In this document: piece after piece, positions 1-11,209 of the stretch
Numbering within the stretch: position 1 is the stretch's first letter
How the letters are laid out: each line of letters starts with the position of its first letter
Origin: Porites lobata
Taxonomy: Eukaryota; Cnidaria; Anthozoa; Scleractinia; Poritidae
Direction: 5' to 3'
Assembly (NCBI GenBank): GCA_942486035.1
Contig: CALNXK010000181.1
Span: 905,001 to 969,000 of the forward strand
Length of the DNA stretch: 64,000 nt
The notes under the pieces: generated by a model
What the model was told of the DNA's origin: nothing
Database searches by the model: none
What the model saw: the letters and a program-made list of their open reading frames with translations, nothing else
Translations under genes and position numbers: made by a program

Positions 1-90
1 CAGTTTAAGACTACCCTTGTTTTAAGAAATTTCCTTCATGAGAATCTTGTGAACAACAAAAGATAAAGCATGTAAACAAAAATAACCTAC

Positions 91-263
91 CTTAACTTTT
101 AATGCATGTATTTCGTTTTCCATCTCAGCACATACGGACTGCAATTCAGTGCATTTGCTTATAGCTCTTCCAATAGCTTCCTCTTTCGCGAGCCGTTTAG
201 CCCTTGCAAAAGCCCCGATGTTGAAGCGTCCTTTCCTCTCTTTATGTGCTTGGTCTAAAATCC
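91..263 (-). CDS. candidate internal exon, unknown gene
   Basis: An open frame of about 57 codons lies between a possible acceptor (CCGCAG, near 264) and a strong donor (AAG|GTAGGT, intron starting at 90). The peptide is basic then heptad-like, with Arg/Lys/Ala-rich sequence followed by an acidic stretch, so a helical or coiled-coil segment is likely. No in-frame ATG exists upstream, since the open frame begins at a TTG preceded by TAA; an internal exon is therefore more likely than a first exon. The next exon would lie left of the window. I do not recognise the family. The call rests on the splice signals and codon continuity only. Confidence 0.35.
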
Positions 264-288
264 CTGCGGATGGGCCAAACAGCACCAA

Positions 289-650
289 ATTTTACATGAC
301 AGTGGCCGACTAAATTGAAAACATTGCTATCGTTTCACTTTTTCGAAATACGCCCGATAAAGCCGAAAATATCCCTCAGAAGAACGAAAAAAAGACGTGT
401 AAACAACGCCTACCTATCATTGCTGCTAAAAAAGTCTAGAATCCGTTTTTTTGAGTGGTTTTCACATCATCGAAAAGCTCAGGCCTTCCTTGTCAACATG
501 GCGGAAACACTGCAATCATATTTTCCGCCAGTTTTGAACAAAATGCCCGTATTTCGACCCAACTCGCTCTCGGTTTTCGGACCATAAGGCTTTGCGCGCA
601 AAAAACAAGATGGCGGCTCTTAGCGCTCAGAGCGCCTTAAATCCCCAGTG
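289..650. other. gene-free stretch before the array
   Basis: No convincing coding sequence. Two ATGGCGG-type motifs (near 498 and 610, the latter AAGATGGCGGCTC) resemble the YY1-type core found near animal promoters and first exons. No TATA box or other promoter element is evident. The tandem array begins abruptly at about 651. Confidence 0.3.
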
Positions 651-875
651 TGAATTGTGCTATTTTATCTATTGGAACAAGAAAACCTCCTCGTTGACCT
701 TTTCCAAATATTTTATCCACACCTAAACTAGCTTATCCTGATAATGCTCCTGTTGCAAGCGATGCGATAGCTTCTTTGGCTAATGGCATGGCCATAGGTA
801 GTAACTTGCTTCCTAAGTTGATTAATGATCCCCACAAACTACCACCCTGTCTAACAGCCTTTCTTTTAAGATAAA
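651..875 (-). pseudogene. partial copy of hydrophobic capsid-cluster gene
   Basis: This is the first, truncated copy of the Polinton/adintovirus-like gene described at 3836 and 10692. Only the N-terminal portion matches the other copies; homology stops at about 651, the array edge, so the glycine-rich C-terminal half is missing. The in-frame TAA seen in the other copies is also present here. It is a relic. Confidence 0.45.
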
Positions 876-962
876 ACTCTCCTGTCCGCAATAAAGGACG
901 GTTACAATGAAAGTAGAATGCATGACTGGATAGATAAGTTGGAATCTGTCACTGAGCCTCAG

Positions 963-1560
963 AAAAAGTGGCTAACTTCTTCAAGGCGAATAGTATGGCT
1001 CCCCCGTAGCTGCGATAAAGAGCATAGTCACCCACTTCGTTCAAATGATTCCCATCTCAGAATAAAATAGCAATAGATGGACTTTGAAGCCCTCTATGGC
1101 TCCACGCTTCAGTATAAGGGAGTGGTTCGAGGACCACTTTTAGATATTTATTGAGAAGGTCTACTTTGTGGCTGAAATCGGGGACGTGTGGAGGAATAGC
1201 AGAACGGTAAATTACTAGGCATACCATTATAAATTCTGCTCCACAGTGATCATGGAGGACTTGAACTAAATGTTCAATATCTGAACCAAGAGATTCGGGG
1301 CGCTGCCCTACTACACAGAAATCATTAGTTCCCAGTTCTAAAATTATAATGTTTAGCTAAAAAGCCTTAATTTTGTCCAAATCAAATGACAGCTTCTTAG
1401 AGACGGTTCTACCGCCAATGCCTAGAAAAGATACACTTTCGTGAGGCAAGTTCATGTTGTGAGTGGCACACCTTTTCGTGATGTTTGGTGAGGAATGTCT
1501 GTAAACGCCTCACAAAGGAATGATGAAGAAACAGAAGGTTGGAGGTATTAACAATAACAG
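963..1560 (-). pseudogene. SGNH-hydrolase-like gene, copy 1, broken
   Basis: The same gene as at 4360-4965, more decayed. The minus strand still shows the block III motif LELGTND of SGNH/GDSL-type hydrolases, with the canonical GxND, followed by the region that ends in the DGxHLN-type block V. It carries the same in-frame TAG before block III as the other copies, and additional small indels break the frame. SGNH-like proteins of this type are widespread in cnidarian genomes; whether this one was ever an esterase is not shown. Not functional. Confidence 0.6.
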
Positions 1561-2575
1561 CAAACAGTTGAAAACAAGAAGGAAATGAGATATACTTAAC
1601 GTTTGTTGTGCTGAATTTCCAAGGAGAGCTGCTTGTTCAAAGGATAAGCGGGTCAGCTATCGAAGATTCCGCTTGATGTCAGTTTTCAGACCAAGAGGAT
1701 TAACGAAAGGTTACAGCCTCTTATAAAGGGTCTCCGCGAGATAATGAGATCAAGGCTAAGTAAATTTACTGTGAGTGGCCTTATCATAGGAGCTCGTGAT
1801 TATTACCCAAAAGTAATTTTACTTTTCATTTTGTGATCCTCCTGCACTTGTAAACAGTTGTAAGATAATTCAAAGTTCACATTCGAGAGCCTCTAAGCCT
1901 TTGAAGGTGGAATCGACCCCACCCCCGAAAAATCCATGCATTGAAGAAATTGGAAGGGGACACAAAATTTTTTATTTGGTTCCAAGTAAACTCATTTATT
2001 TGGCTTTCAGAACCTTTTCATGGCTCACAAAAACTTTCTAATGCCAAGAGCAGGAGTCTAGGTTCAGCATACTTCCCTTTTCCCCTAAGGGAACCTCCCT
2101 TGTGGTTTCACACTGGAAATTAAGGATGGTACTTGTGTTTGAGTACCGATCCACCCGTCTCAACCAAAACAAGCCATTTTCCAGACCGGTTTCGACTTTA
2201 CTGTCTTCTTCAGCGGAATTTTACAGAGTGATGCTGGCAAATACCGATGCTGAGAAAATTAATTCATACTAAGAAGAAATTAGCCTGCATAACAGACACT
2301 TGAGCCAAGCGAGGCGAACAAGGCGTTTCGCGTGAAGCATTAAATGAGTGCAAAGCGCAAGACGAGGGGAAGAGAAAGTCCCTCACAACGGAAAAACAAA
2401 TCCGCTCACGTAAAAAACTTCTAATACCTTTGTTACACAATACCAACAGTCCTTGCCTGGCCTGAAGAGAACACTAATGGGGAAATGACACCTTATACAA
2501 AACCAGCAACGGCTAAGAGAAATCTTTAAGAAGACTCCCATCATATCTTATCGCAAGGGAAAATCTCTTATCAGG

Positions 2576-3293
2576 AATACCTCCTCCCCACAAAAATTGA
2601 TTGGTCCGTCCGTTATACTAGACAGCTCTCAAGTTGTCTGAGACATCTTATGGTAGTATAAGTAGTGCCATTGATTGAGTTTGAACCTACCGTTAGCCGG
2701 CTCATCTGATGGAAATTGAAATGTGCAAAATACCGCTATTAACACGATCATCTGGTCCCTAGATTAGAAAAAAGAAACGATTTATGCGTTGCGCAACAAA
2801 AAAAAGTCCACCTCACACCACCTAGCCTGCCTAGCTATAGAAAATTTATCTATCAATTTAACGATACCTAAAGTAAAATCATAGTCTTGTGTGAAACCGA
2901 ACTCTGTTCATTTAGTGTCAGCGCTAGTTATTACTTACCACCTATCGAAAGGATCCAGCCCTGGGTTTACCTGAAAGGTAAAATCGGAATTAAAACTAAT
3001 ACGGCAATCATATTGGGTGTTACATTAGAAAATCGATTGCACAAACTACCATAGTGAATTAACAATGACAAATTACCAGATCAATTTCCGCCAGGCGGTT
3101 TTCTAGGTAACTGATCAGTTCCTCTACAAAGGCCCTAACCTGAGGATCGTTCACTTCCAGCTATTCAAAGAAAAAGTAGGAAACTTCTTTTAACATAAGT
3201 TGTTCAAAAGACTACAGCGTAGATGGTAAAGAAATGTATCTTTGCTTGCGATCTGAAATTACCGTAAAAACTTCACTCTCGGCCATGTCTACG
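2576..3293 (-). CDS. candidate microexon gene of module C
   Basis: Reading the minus strand from an ATG at about 3287, a short Arg/Ser-rich opening is followed by an acceptor-like TTTTTCTTTGAATAG, then an exon of about 28 codons rich in Glu/Val/Leu (it contains DPQVRAF and AEIDL), then a GTAATT donor. Further on, TTTTACCTTTCAG precedes an exon of only about 32 nt ending at GTGGTAAGT. Another frame of about 60 codons (contains DEPANGRF and KMSQTT) is recognisable in most copies at the module end, for example 5961-6164, 9323-9610, 12740-12943 and 16145-16432. The TAG codons interrupting the frame recur in every copy I checked, which fits introns better than random decay. Family unknown; expression unproven. 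Confidence 0.35.
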
Positions 3294-3396
3294 AAATACA
3301 AGCTTCCCTAAAAACGAGTGCGTCGGAGGCTAAAGCCATGTCCTTTACAAGCAGCTTAGCTGAAGGTGTGATATTTTTCGAGAAGACATTCTTTTA

Positions 3397-3564
3397 TTAC
3401 AGATCTTTGGCAGTGTTTCCCTTCTTTACAAATTTAAACTTTTTCATTCCACATTCAGCACAAGTGCACCAAAACACAAGTCTACCACTTTTGGCAGTTT
3501 TATAACCCAAAGGTTCTACACATTTTTTTTGCTTCTTTTGTTTAACACAATAGGATTTCACCAT
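3397..3564 (-). CDS. small zinc-ribbon protein, copy 1
   Basis: A 55-codon ORF with ATG and stop. It opens MVKSYCVKQKK and has two pairs of cysteines (CVKxKK...C and CTCAECG) in a very basic chain, so a small zinc ribbon that may bind nucleic acid. The layout resembles DUF5679-type small proteins and short basic proteins found in adenovirus-like Polinton/adintovirus gene clusters; that assignment is from memory of the family. It lies directly after the acidic ORF at 3595-3747 on the same strand, 30 bases apart. The second copy at 10258-10422 keeps the frame and cysteines despite several amino-acid changes, which argues for past selection. Confidence 0.55.
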   Translation of the reverse strand: MVKSYCVKQKKQKKCVEPLGYKTAKSGRLVFWCTCAECGMKKFKFVKKGNTAKDL

Positions 3565-3594
3565 TATTATCTATTTATGTTATATAATTATTGT

Positions 3595-3747
3595 CTAATC
3601 ACTATCTGGAACATAAGTATAATGGCTGCTATCTGACTCATAATCACTGTCACTCAAGGGCTCACAGTTGCAGCAATCGAAACATCCATATTGATTCACA
3701 GAATGCGGAGTAATTTCTTGGCAATAAACACGGACCTTTTCAGTCAT
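3595..3747 (-). CDS. small Cys-rich/acidic protein, copy 1
   Basis: A 50-codon ORF, ATG to TAG. The middle has a CFDCCNC cysteine knot and the tail is a Ser/Asp/Glu/Tyr-rich acidic stretch (ESDSSHYTY) ending in PDSD. No family recognised. The copy at 10453-10605 has the same length with about six amino-acid replacements and no indel or stop. It sits between the hydrophobic gene (3836) and the zinc-ribbon ORF (3397), all on one strand, which looks like a compact virus-like cluster. Confidence 0.45.
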   Translation of the reverse strand: MTEKVRVYCQEITPHSVNQYGCFDCCNCEPLSDSDYESDSSHYTYVPDSD

Positions 3748-3835
3748 ATGTAATAGGATTACTTAAAATAGTTTATCAGAAATTGGTGATTTATCATTTG
3801 ATTAGTGGAACTGAATTTAGGGTTATGTATAACGT

Positions 3836-4315
3836 CTAATAATGATAAACAGATGTTGTATTAGCGGAACCGGTTCTATCGGCCTGTAGTCCTTTTCCCA
3901 TTAATGCGTTTAGCAACAGGGGGACTCCTATACTAGCCAGTAGAGTTCCTAAGAATCCACTGCTCTGTGGTTTAGTTGGCCGGATAACTACTCCGTTGCC
4001 AGTTTGGAGAGACTTAAGAATATCCTTTTCTGCCCCGTGGTCAGTAAATGTTTGTACGCAACCAATTGTGCTATTTTATCTATTGGAACAAGAAAACCTT
4101 TTCGTTGACCTTTTCCAAATATTTTATCCACACCTAAACTGGCTTATCCTGATAATGCTCCTGTTTCAAGCGATGCGATAGCTTCTTTGGCTAATAGCAT
4201 GGCTATAGGTAGTAACTTGCTTTCTAAATTGATTAATGATCCCCACAAACTACCACCCTGTCTAACAGCCTTTCTTTTAAGATAAAACTCTCCTGTCCGC
4301 GATAAAGGAGGGTTA
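3836..4315 (-). pseudogene. Polinton/adintovirus-like hydrophobic gene, broken copy
   Basis: The minus strand encodes a basic, Gly-rich N-terminal part, an amphipathic segment, and a C-terminal segment with QTGNGV, GFLGTLLASIGVP and GKGLQ motifs. From memory these motifs mark a small membrane-active or core-like protein that recurs near Polinton/Maverick and adintovirus-type capsid genes in cnidarians. Breaks: an in-frame TAA at 4144-4146, shared with the other copies, and a one-base loss near 4030 relative to the 10.9-kb copy. It lies immediately downstream of the SGNH-like gene. I describe it as an old virus-like gene and do not reconstruct it. Confidence 0.5.
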
Positions 4316-4359
4316 CAATGAAAGTAGAATGCATGACTGGATAGACAAGTTGGAATCTG

Positions 4360-4965
4360 TCACTGAGCCTCAGAAAAAGTGGCTAACCTCTTCAAGTCAA
4401 ATAGTATGGCTCCCCCATAGCTGCGATAAAGAGCATAGTCACCCACGTTGTTCAAGTGAATGCCATCCCAGAATAAAATAGCAATAGATGGACTTTGAAG
4501 CCCTCTATGGCTCCAGGCTTCAGTATAAGGGAGTGGTTCGAGAACCACTTTTAGATATTTATTGAGAAGGTCTACTTTGTGGCTGAAATCGGGGACGTGT
4601 TGAGGAATAGCAGACCGGTAAATTACTAGGCATACCATTATAAATTCTGCTCCACGGTGATCATGGAGAACTTGAACTAAATGTTCAATATCCCAACCAA
4701 CAGATTCGGGGCGCTGCCCCACTACACACAAATTATTAGTTCCCAGTTCTAAAATGATAATCTTTGGCTAAAAAGCCTTAATTTTGTCCAAATCAAATGA
4801 CAGCTTCTTTGAGACGGTTCTACGGCCAATGCCTAGAAAAGATACATTTTCGTGAGGCAAGTTCATGTTGTGAGTGGCACGCCTTTCGTGATGTTCGGTG
4901 AGGAATGTCTGTAGACGCCTCACAAAGGAATGATGAAGGAAGAGAAGGTTGCAGGTATTAACCAT
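4360..4965 (-). pseudogene. SGNH-hydrolase-like gene, copy 2, one in-frame TAG
   Basis: This is the best copy. It starts at ATG 4965 (MVNTCNLLFLHHS), runs about 200 codons and ends at 4360. A TAG at 4768-4770 splits it. Just after the stop is LELGTNN (block III of SGNH hydrolases; the last Asn replaces the usual Asp), and near the end is DGIHLN (block V, with Asp and His). Block I is weak: a FLGIG segment rather than a clear GDS. Length suits a single SGNH domain. The same TAG occurs in the copies at 963 and 11210, so it predates the array's duplication. Without the catalytic serine block visible, enzyme activity should not be assumed. Confidence 0.68.
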
Positions 4966-6710
4966 AACAGCAAACAGTTGAAAACAAGAAGGAAGTGAGA
5001 TATACTTAACATTTGTTGTGCTGAATTTCCAAGGAGAGCTGCTTGTTCAAAGGATAAGCGGGTCAGCTATCGAAGATTCCGCTTGATGTCAGTTTTCAGA
5101 CCAAGAGGATTAATGAAAGGTTACACCCTCTTATAAAGGGTCTCCGCGAGATAATGAGATCGAGGCTAAGTAAATTTACTGCGAGTGGCCTTATCATAGG
5201 AGCTCGTGATTATTACCCAAAAGTAATTTTACTTTTCATCTTGTGATCCTCCTGCACTCGTAAACCATTGTAAGATAATTCAAAGTTCACATTCGAGAGC
5301 CTCTAAGCCTTTGAAGTCGCAATGGACCCCACCCCCGAAAAATCCATGCATTGAAGAAATTGGAAGGGGACACATAAAATTGTTTATTTGGTTGCAAGTA
5401 AACTCATTTATTTGGCTTTCAGAACCATTTCATGGCTCACGAAAACTTTCTAATGCCAAGAGAAGGAGTCTAGGTTCAGTATACTTCCCATTTCCCCTAA
5501 GGAAACCTCCCTTGTGGTTTCACACTGGAAATTAAGGATGGTACTTGTGGTTGAGTACCGATCCACCCATCTCAACCAAAACAAGTCATTTTGCGGACCG
5601 GTTTCGACTTTACTGTCTTCTTCAGCGGAATTTTACAGAGTGATGCTGCCAAATACCGATGCTGAGAAAACTAATTCATACTAAGAGGAAATTAGCCTGC
5701 ATAATAGGCGCTCGAGCCAAGCGAGGCGAACAAGGCATTTCGCATGAAGCATTGAACGAGTGCGAAGCGCAAGACGAGGGGAAGAGAAAGTGCCCCACAA
5801 CGGAAAAACAAATCCGCTCACATAAAAAACTGCTAATACCTTTTGTTACACAATACCAACAGGCCTTGCCTGGCCTGAAGAGAATACTAATGGGGAAATG
5901 ACACCTTACAAAAAACCAGCAACGGCTAAGAGAAATGTTTAAGGAGACTCCCATCATATCTTATCGCAAGGGAAAATCTCTTATCAGGAATACCTCCTCC
6001 CCACAAAAATTGATTGGTCCGTCCCTTATACTAGACGGCTCTGAAGTTGTCTGAGACATCTTATGGTAGTATAAGTAATGCCATTGATTGAGTTTGAACC
6101 TACCGTTAGCCGGCTCATCTGATTGAAATTGAAATGCGCAAAATAGTGCTGTTAACAGGATCATCTGGTCCCTAGATTAGAAAAAAGAAACGATTTATCC
6201 GTCGCGCATCAAGAAAAAAAAGTCTACCTCACACCACCTAGCCTGCCTAGCCATAGAAAAATTACCGGTATCTATCAATTTAACGATACCTAAAGTAAAA
6301 TCATAGTTTTGTGTGAAACCGAACTCTGTTCATTTAGTCTCAGCGCTAGTTATTACTTACCACCGATCGAAAGGATCCAGCCCTGGGTTTTATCTGAAAG
6401 GTAAAATCGGAATTAAAACTAATACAGCAATCATGTTGGGTGTTACATTAGAAAATCGATTGCACAAACTACCATAGTGAATTAAAAACGACATATTACC
6501 AGATCGGTTTCCGCCAGGTGGTTTTCTAGGTAACTGATCAGTTCCTCTACAAAGGCCCTAACCTGAGGATCGTTCACTTCCAGCTATTCAAAGAAAAAGT
6601 AGGAAACTTCTTTTGGCATAAGTTGTTCAAAAGACTACAGCGTAGATGGTAAAGAAATGTATCTTTGCTTGCGATCTGAAATTACCATAAAAGCTTGACT
6701 CTCAGCCATG

Positions 6711-6790
6711 TCTAGCCTCCCACGCAGGCGTTTTTAGGGGAGGGACGAAATACGAGCTCCCCTAAAAACTAGTGCGTGGGAGGCTAAAGC
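6711..6790. repeat. 80-bp hairpin with GCCTCCCACGC ends
   Basis: Imperfect inverted repeat: TAGCCTCCCACGC...TTTTTAGGGGAG on the left faces CTCCCCTAAAAA...GTGGGAGGCTA on the right. The sequence between arms is about 20 bases (GGACGAAATACGAG). It resembles a very short MITE. The equivalent sites at about 3293 and 10149 keep only the right arm, so either this arm was lost there or the hairpin formed by local duplication. Confidence 0.7.
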
Positions 6791-7025
6791 CATGTCCTTT
6801 ATGAGCAGCTTAGCTGAAGGTGTGATATTTTTCGAGAAGGCATTCTTTTATTACAGATGTTTGGCAGTGTTACAATGTCAGAGAGTCATTGCCATTAATA
6901 TTCTAAACGCAACATACTGATAGGCCCGGTTCAAAGGTCGAATTTCACATGTGGCCAAACAAGTTATGTGAGAGTTCATGTGATTTTTTTGTTGCTTTTT
7001 TATCCCGGGGGAGGGGGAACTCCCT

Positions 7026-7306
7026 TATATAAGCTACCTTATTACATGAAATTTTGGCGACATCAGTAATTTAGAAATTTTACAAAATCTATATTTAGCG
7101 GCACTTTTATTAATTTTTTCGTGCAACTTTTGATGGACAACCAGAGTAACGGTGATTACCTGTTTAGTTTACTTGTAGATGAAAATAGACTACTACAGGA
7201 AGAACTAACAAGAATATTTTTACGGAACAACAACCCTAAAGCAGCTGTGTTTTTATTTCTTTCCTGTACGGTCCTAGCTCCTCAGGTTCCTGCCTCAGTG
7301 GTTTAA
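7026..7306 (+). CDS. short ORF behind a TATA box, module E
   Basis: TATATAAG at 7026-7033 is followed about 100 bases later by an ATG (7133) opening a 57-codon frame that ends at 7306. The N-terminus reads MDNQSNGDYLFSLLVDENRL, an acidic/amphipathic start; the C-terminus is hydrophobic. In the second unit (about 13905) the ATG has become GTG and an in-frame TAA follows after 31 codons. The two short E modules (9300 and 16120) keep only the first 25 codons. It could be the first exon of an element gene. It points opposite to the minus-strand cluster. Function unknown. Confidence 0.3.
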
Positions 7307-10257
7307 TTTGGATTTTTAAAAAGAAAAGTCATAAATTTGTATGCACCAAATAAATCTCAAAAAACATTTTAAACAAGCTCCCTTCCGATTTTGCGTCAAA
7401 TCAAGTAAACAAATGGAGTAGAATTTTGTCATTTTGTTTGGACTTGACAGCGATCAAATGTTTTTACTCTCAGTTCCATGGTTTTCACGTGCTTCCCTCA
7501 TTGCCAAGTGTCATCTGAGGTAAATTTACTGCGAGTGGCCTTATCATAGGAGCTCGTGATTATTACCCAAAAGTAATTTTACTTTTTATCTTGTGATTCT
7601 CATGCGATCGTAAACCATTGTAAGATAATTCAAAGTTCACATTCGAGAGCCTCTAAGCCTTAATGACGCCGCAATCGACCCCACCCCCCAAAAATCCATG
7701 CATTGAAGAAATTGGAAGAGGAGACAAAATTTTTTATTTGGTTCCAAATGAACGCATTTATTTGGTTTTCAGAACCTTTTCATGGCTCACGAAAACTTTC
7801 TAATGCCAAGAGAAGGTGTCTAGGTTCAGCATACTTCCCATTTCCCGTAAGGGAACCTCCCTTGTCGTTTCACACTGGAAATTAAGGATGGTACTTGTGG
7901 TTGAGTACCGATCCAGCCGTCTCAACCAAAACAAGCCATTTTCCGGACCAGTTTCGACTTTACTGTCTTCTTCAGCGGAATTTTACAGAGTGATGCTGGC
8001 AAATACCGATGGTGAGAAAATTGAATTCTTACTAAGAAGAAATTAGCCTGCATAACAGACGCTTGAGCTAAGCGAGGCGAGCAAGGCGTTTCGCGTGAAG
8101 CATGAAACAAGTGCGAAGCGCAAGACGAGGGGAAGAGAAACAGCCCCACAACAGAGAAACAAATCCGCTCACGTAAAAATCTTCTAATATCTTTTGTTAC
8201 ACAATACCAACAGGCCTTGCCTGGCCTGAAGAGAATACTAATGGGGAAATGACACCTTATAAAAAACCAGCAACGGCTAAGAGAAATCTTTAAGGAGACT
8301 CCCATCATATCTTATCACAAGGGAAAATCTCTTATCAGGACTATCTCCTCCCCACAAAAATTGACTGGTCCGTCCATTATACTAGACGGCTCTGATGTTG
8401 TCTGAGACATCTTATACTTGTATAAATACTGCCATTGATTGAGTTTGAACCTACCGTTAGCCGGCTCATCTGGTTGAAATTGTAAAGCGCAAAATAGCGT
8501 GGATATTACGTTCATCTGGCTCCTAGATTTGAAAAAAGAAACGATTTATTCGTCGCGCAACAAGGAAAGAAGTTCATCTCACACCACGTAGCCTGCCTAG
8601 CCATAGAAAAATTATCTATCAATTTAATGATACCTAAAGTAAAATCATAGTTTTGTGTGAAACCAAACTCTGTTCATTTAGTGTCAGCGCTAGTTATTAC
8701 TTACCACCTATCGAAATGATCCAGCCCTAGGTTTATCTGAAAGGTAAAATCGGAATTAAAACTAATATGGCAATCATGTTGGGTGTTACATTAGAAAATC
8801 GATTGCACAAACTACCATAGTGAATTAACAATGACAAATTACCAGATCGATTTCCGCCAGGCGGTTTTCTAGGTAACTGATCAGTTCCTCTACAAAGGCC
8901 CTAACCTGAGGATCGTTCACTTCCAGCTATTCAAAGAAAAAGTAGGAAACTTCTTTTGGCATAAGTTGTTCAAAAGACTAAAGCGTAGATGGTAAAGAAA
9001 TGTATCTTTGCTTGCGATCTGAAATTACCGTAAAAACTTGACTGTCAGCCATGTCCTTTAAGAGCAGCTTAGCTGAAGGTGTGATATTTTTCGAGAAGGC
9101 TTGAGTTTCACATGTGGCCAAACAAGTTTTGCGAGAGTTAAATGCGTGTGATTTTTTTGTTGCTTTTTTATCCCGGGGGAGGGGGAACTCCCTTCTATAA
9201 GCTACCTTATTACATGAAATTTCAGCGACATCAGTAATTTAGCAATTTAAAAAAATATATATTTGGCGGCACTTTTGTTAATTTTTTCATGGAACTTTTG
9301 GGGATAATCAGAATAACGGTGATTACCTGTTCAGTTTAGTTGTAGATGAAAATAGACTAGTACAGGAAGAACTAATATAGGTAATTAAAAGCATGTGCCG
9401 AAAAAACTTAATGAGAGCGAAGCGCAAGACGAGGACTACCTCCTCCCCATAAAAATTGACTGGTCTGTCCCTTACACTAGAAAGCTCTGAAGTTGTCTGA
9501 GACATCTTATAGTGATATAAATACTGCCATTGATTGAGTTTGAACCTACCGTTAGCCGGCTCATCTGATGGAAATTGAAATGTGCAAAATACCGCTATTA
9601 ACACGATCATCTGGTCCCTAGATTTGAAAAAAGAAACAATTTATGCGTCGCGCAACAAGAAAAGAAGCTCACCTCACACCACTTAGCCTGCCTAGCCATA
9701 GAAAAATTATCTATCAAATTTAACAATGCCTAAAGTAAAATCATAGTTTTGTGTGAAACCGAACTCTGTTCATTTAGTCTCAGCGCTAGTTATTACTTAC
9801 CACCCATCGAAAGGATCCAGCCCTGGGTTTATCTGAAAGGTAAAATCGGAATTAAAACTAATACGGCAATCATGTTGGGTGTTACATTAGAAAATCGATT
9901 GCACAAACTACCATAGTGAATTAAAAACAACAAATTACCAGATCGATTTCCGCCGGGTGGTTTTCTAAGTAACTGATCAGTTCCTCTACAAAGGCCCTAA
10001 CCTGAGGATCTTCACTTCCAGCTATTCAAAGAAAAAGTAGGAAACTTCTTTTACCATAAGTTGTTCAAAAGACTACAGCGTAGATGGTAAAGAAATGTAT
10101 CTTTGCTTGCGATCTGAAATTACCGTAAAAACTTGACTCTCTGCCATGTCTACGAAATACAAGCTTCCCTAAAGACGAGTGCGTCGGAGGCTCAAGCCAT
10201 GTCCTTTACGAGCAGCTTAGCTGAAGGTGTGATATTTTTCAAGAAAGGATTCTTTTA

Positions 10258-10422
10258 TTACAGATCTTTGGTAGTGTGTCCCTTTACAAATTTAAACTTT
10301 TTTATTCCACATTCAGCACAACTGCACCAAAACATAAGTCTACCACTTTTGGCAGTTTTATAACCCGAAGGTTCTACACATTCTGTTTGCTTCTTTTCTT
10401 TAACACAAAAGGATTTCACCAT
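10258..10422 (-). CDS. small zinc-ribbon protein, copy 2
   Basis: Second copy of the ORF at 3397, 54 codons, intact from ATG to TAA. Cysteines at the same places (CVKEKK, ECVEP, CSCAECG). It looks closer to the family pattern I remember than copy 1 does. Basic C-terminal tail. Same neighbours as copy 1: the acidic ORF 30 bases upstream and module C downstream. Confidence 0.58.
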   Translation of the reverse strand: MVKSFCVKEKKQTECVEPSGYKTAKSGRLMFWCSCAECGIKKFKFVKGHTTKDL

Positions 10423-10452
10423 TATCATCTATTTATGTTATATAATTATTGT

Positions 10453-10605
10453 CTAATCACTATCTGGAACATAAGAATCATGGCTGCTATCTGACTCATA
10501 ATCACTGCCACTCAAGGGCTCACAGTTGCAGCACTCGAAACATCCATATTGATTCACATAATGCGGAGTAATTTCTTGGCAATAAACACGGACATTTTCA
10601 GTCAT
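10453..10605 (-). CDS. small Cys-rich/acidic protein, copy 2
   Basis: Fifty codons, the same length as the copy at 3595, cysteine cluster CFECCNC and tail PDSD kept. The changes between copies are mostly amino-acid replacements, yet no frame damage occurred. Family unknown. Confidence 0.45.
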   Translation of the reverse strand: MTENVRVYCQEITPHYVNQYGCFECCNCEPLSGSDYESDSSHDSYVPDSD

Positions 10606-10691
10606 GTAATAGGATTACTTAAAATAGTTTATCAGAAATTGGTGATTTATCATTTGATTAGTGGAACTGAATTTAGGGTTATGTATAACGT

Positions 10692-11130
10692 CTAATAATG
10701 ATAAACAGATGTTGTATTAGCGGAACCGGTTCTATCGGCCGGTAGTCCTTTTCCCATTAATGCGTTTAGCAACAGGGGGACTCCTATACTAGCCACTAGA
10801 GTTCCTAAGAATCCACTGCTCTGTGTTTTAGTTGGCCGGATAACTAATCCGTTGCCAGTTTGGAGAGACTTAAGAATATCCTTTTCCTGCCCCGTGGTCA
10901 GTTAATGTTTGTATGCAACCAATTGTGCATACAAACAATTGTTTTCCGAATACTTTATCCACACCTAAACTGGCTTATCCTGATAACGCTCCTGTTGCAA
11001 GTGATGCGATAGCTTCTGTGGCTAATGGCATGGCCATAGGTAGTAACTTGCTTCCTCAATTGATTAATGATCCCCACAAACTACCACCCTGTCTAACAGC
11101 CTTTCTTTTAAGATAAAACTCTCCTGTCCG
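10692..11130 (-). pseudogene. Polinton/adintovirus-like hydrophobic gene, copy 3
   Basis: Same gene as at 3836. In this copy the frame through the QTG-containing region is continuous where the 4-kb copy lost a base, but the shared TAA (about 10975) remains and there is a rearrangement near 10,910-10,940 where a short stretch (AATTGTGCATACAAACAATTG) forms a palindrome-like scar. Function and caveats as for the 3836 copy. Confidence 0.48.
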
Positions 11131-11209
11131 CAATGAAGGACGGTTACAATGAAAGTAGAATGCATGACTGGATAGACAAGTTGGAATCTGTCACTGAGCC
11201 TCAGAAAAA

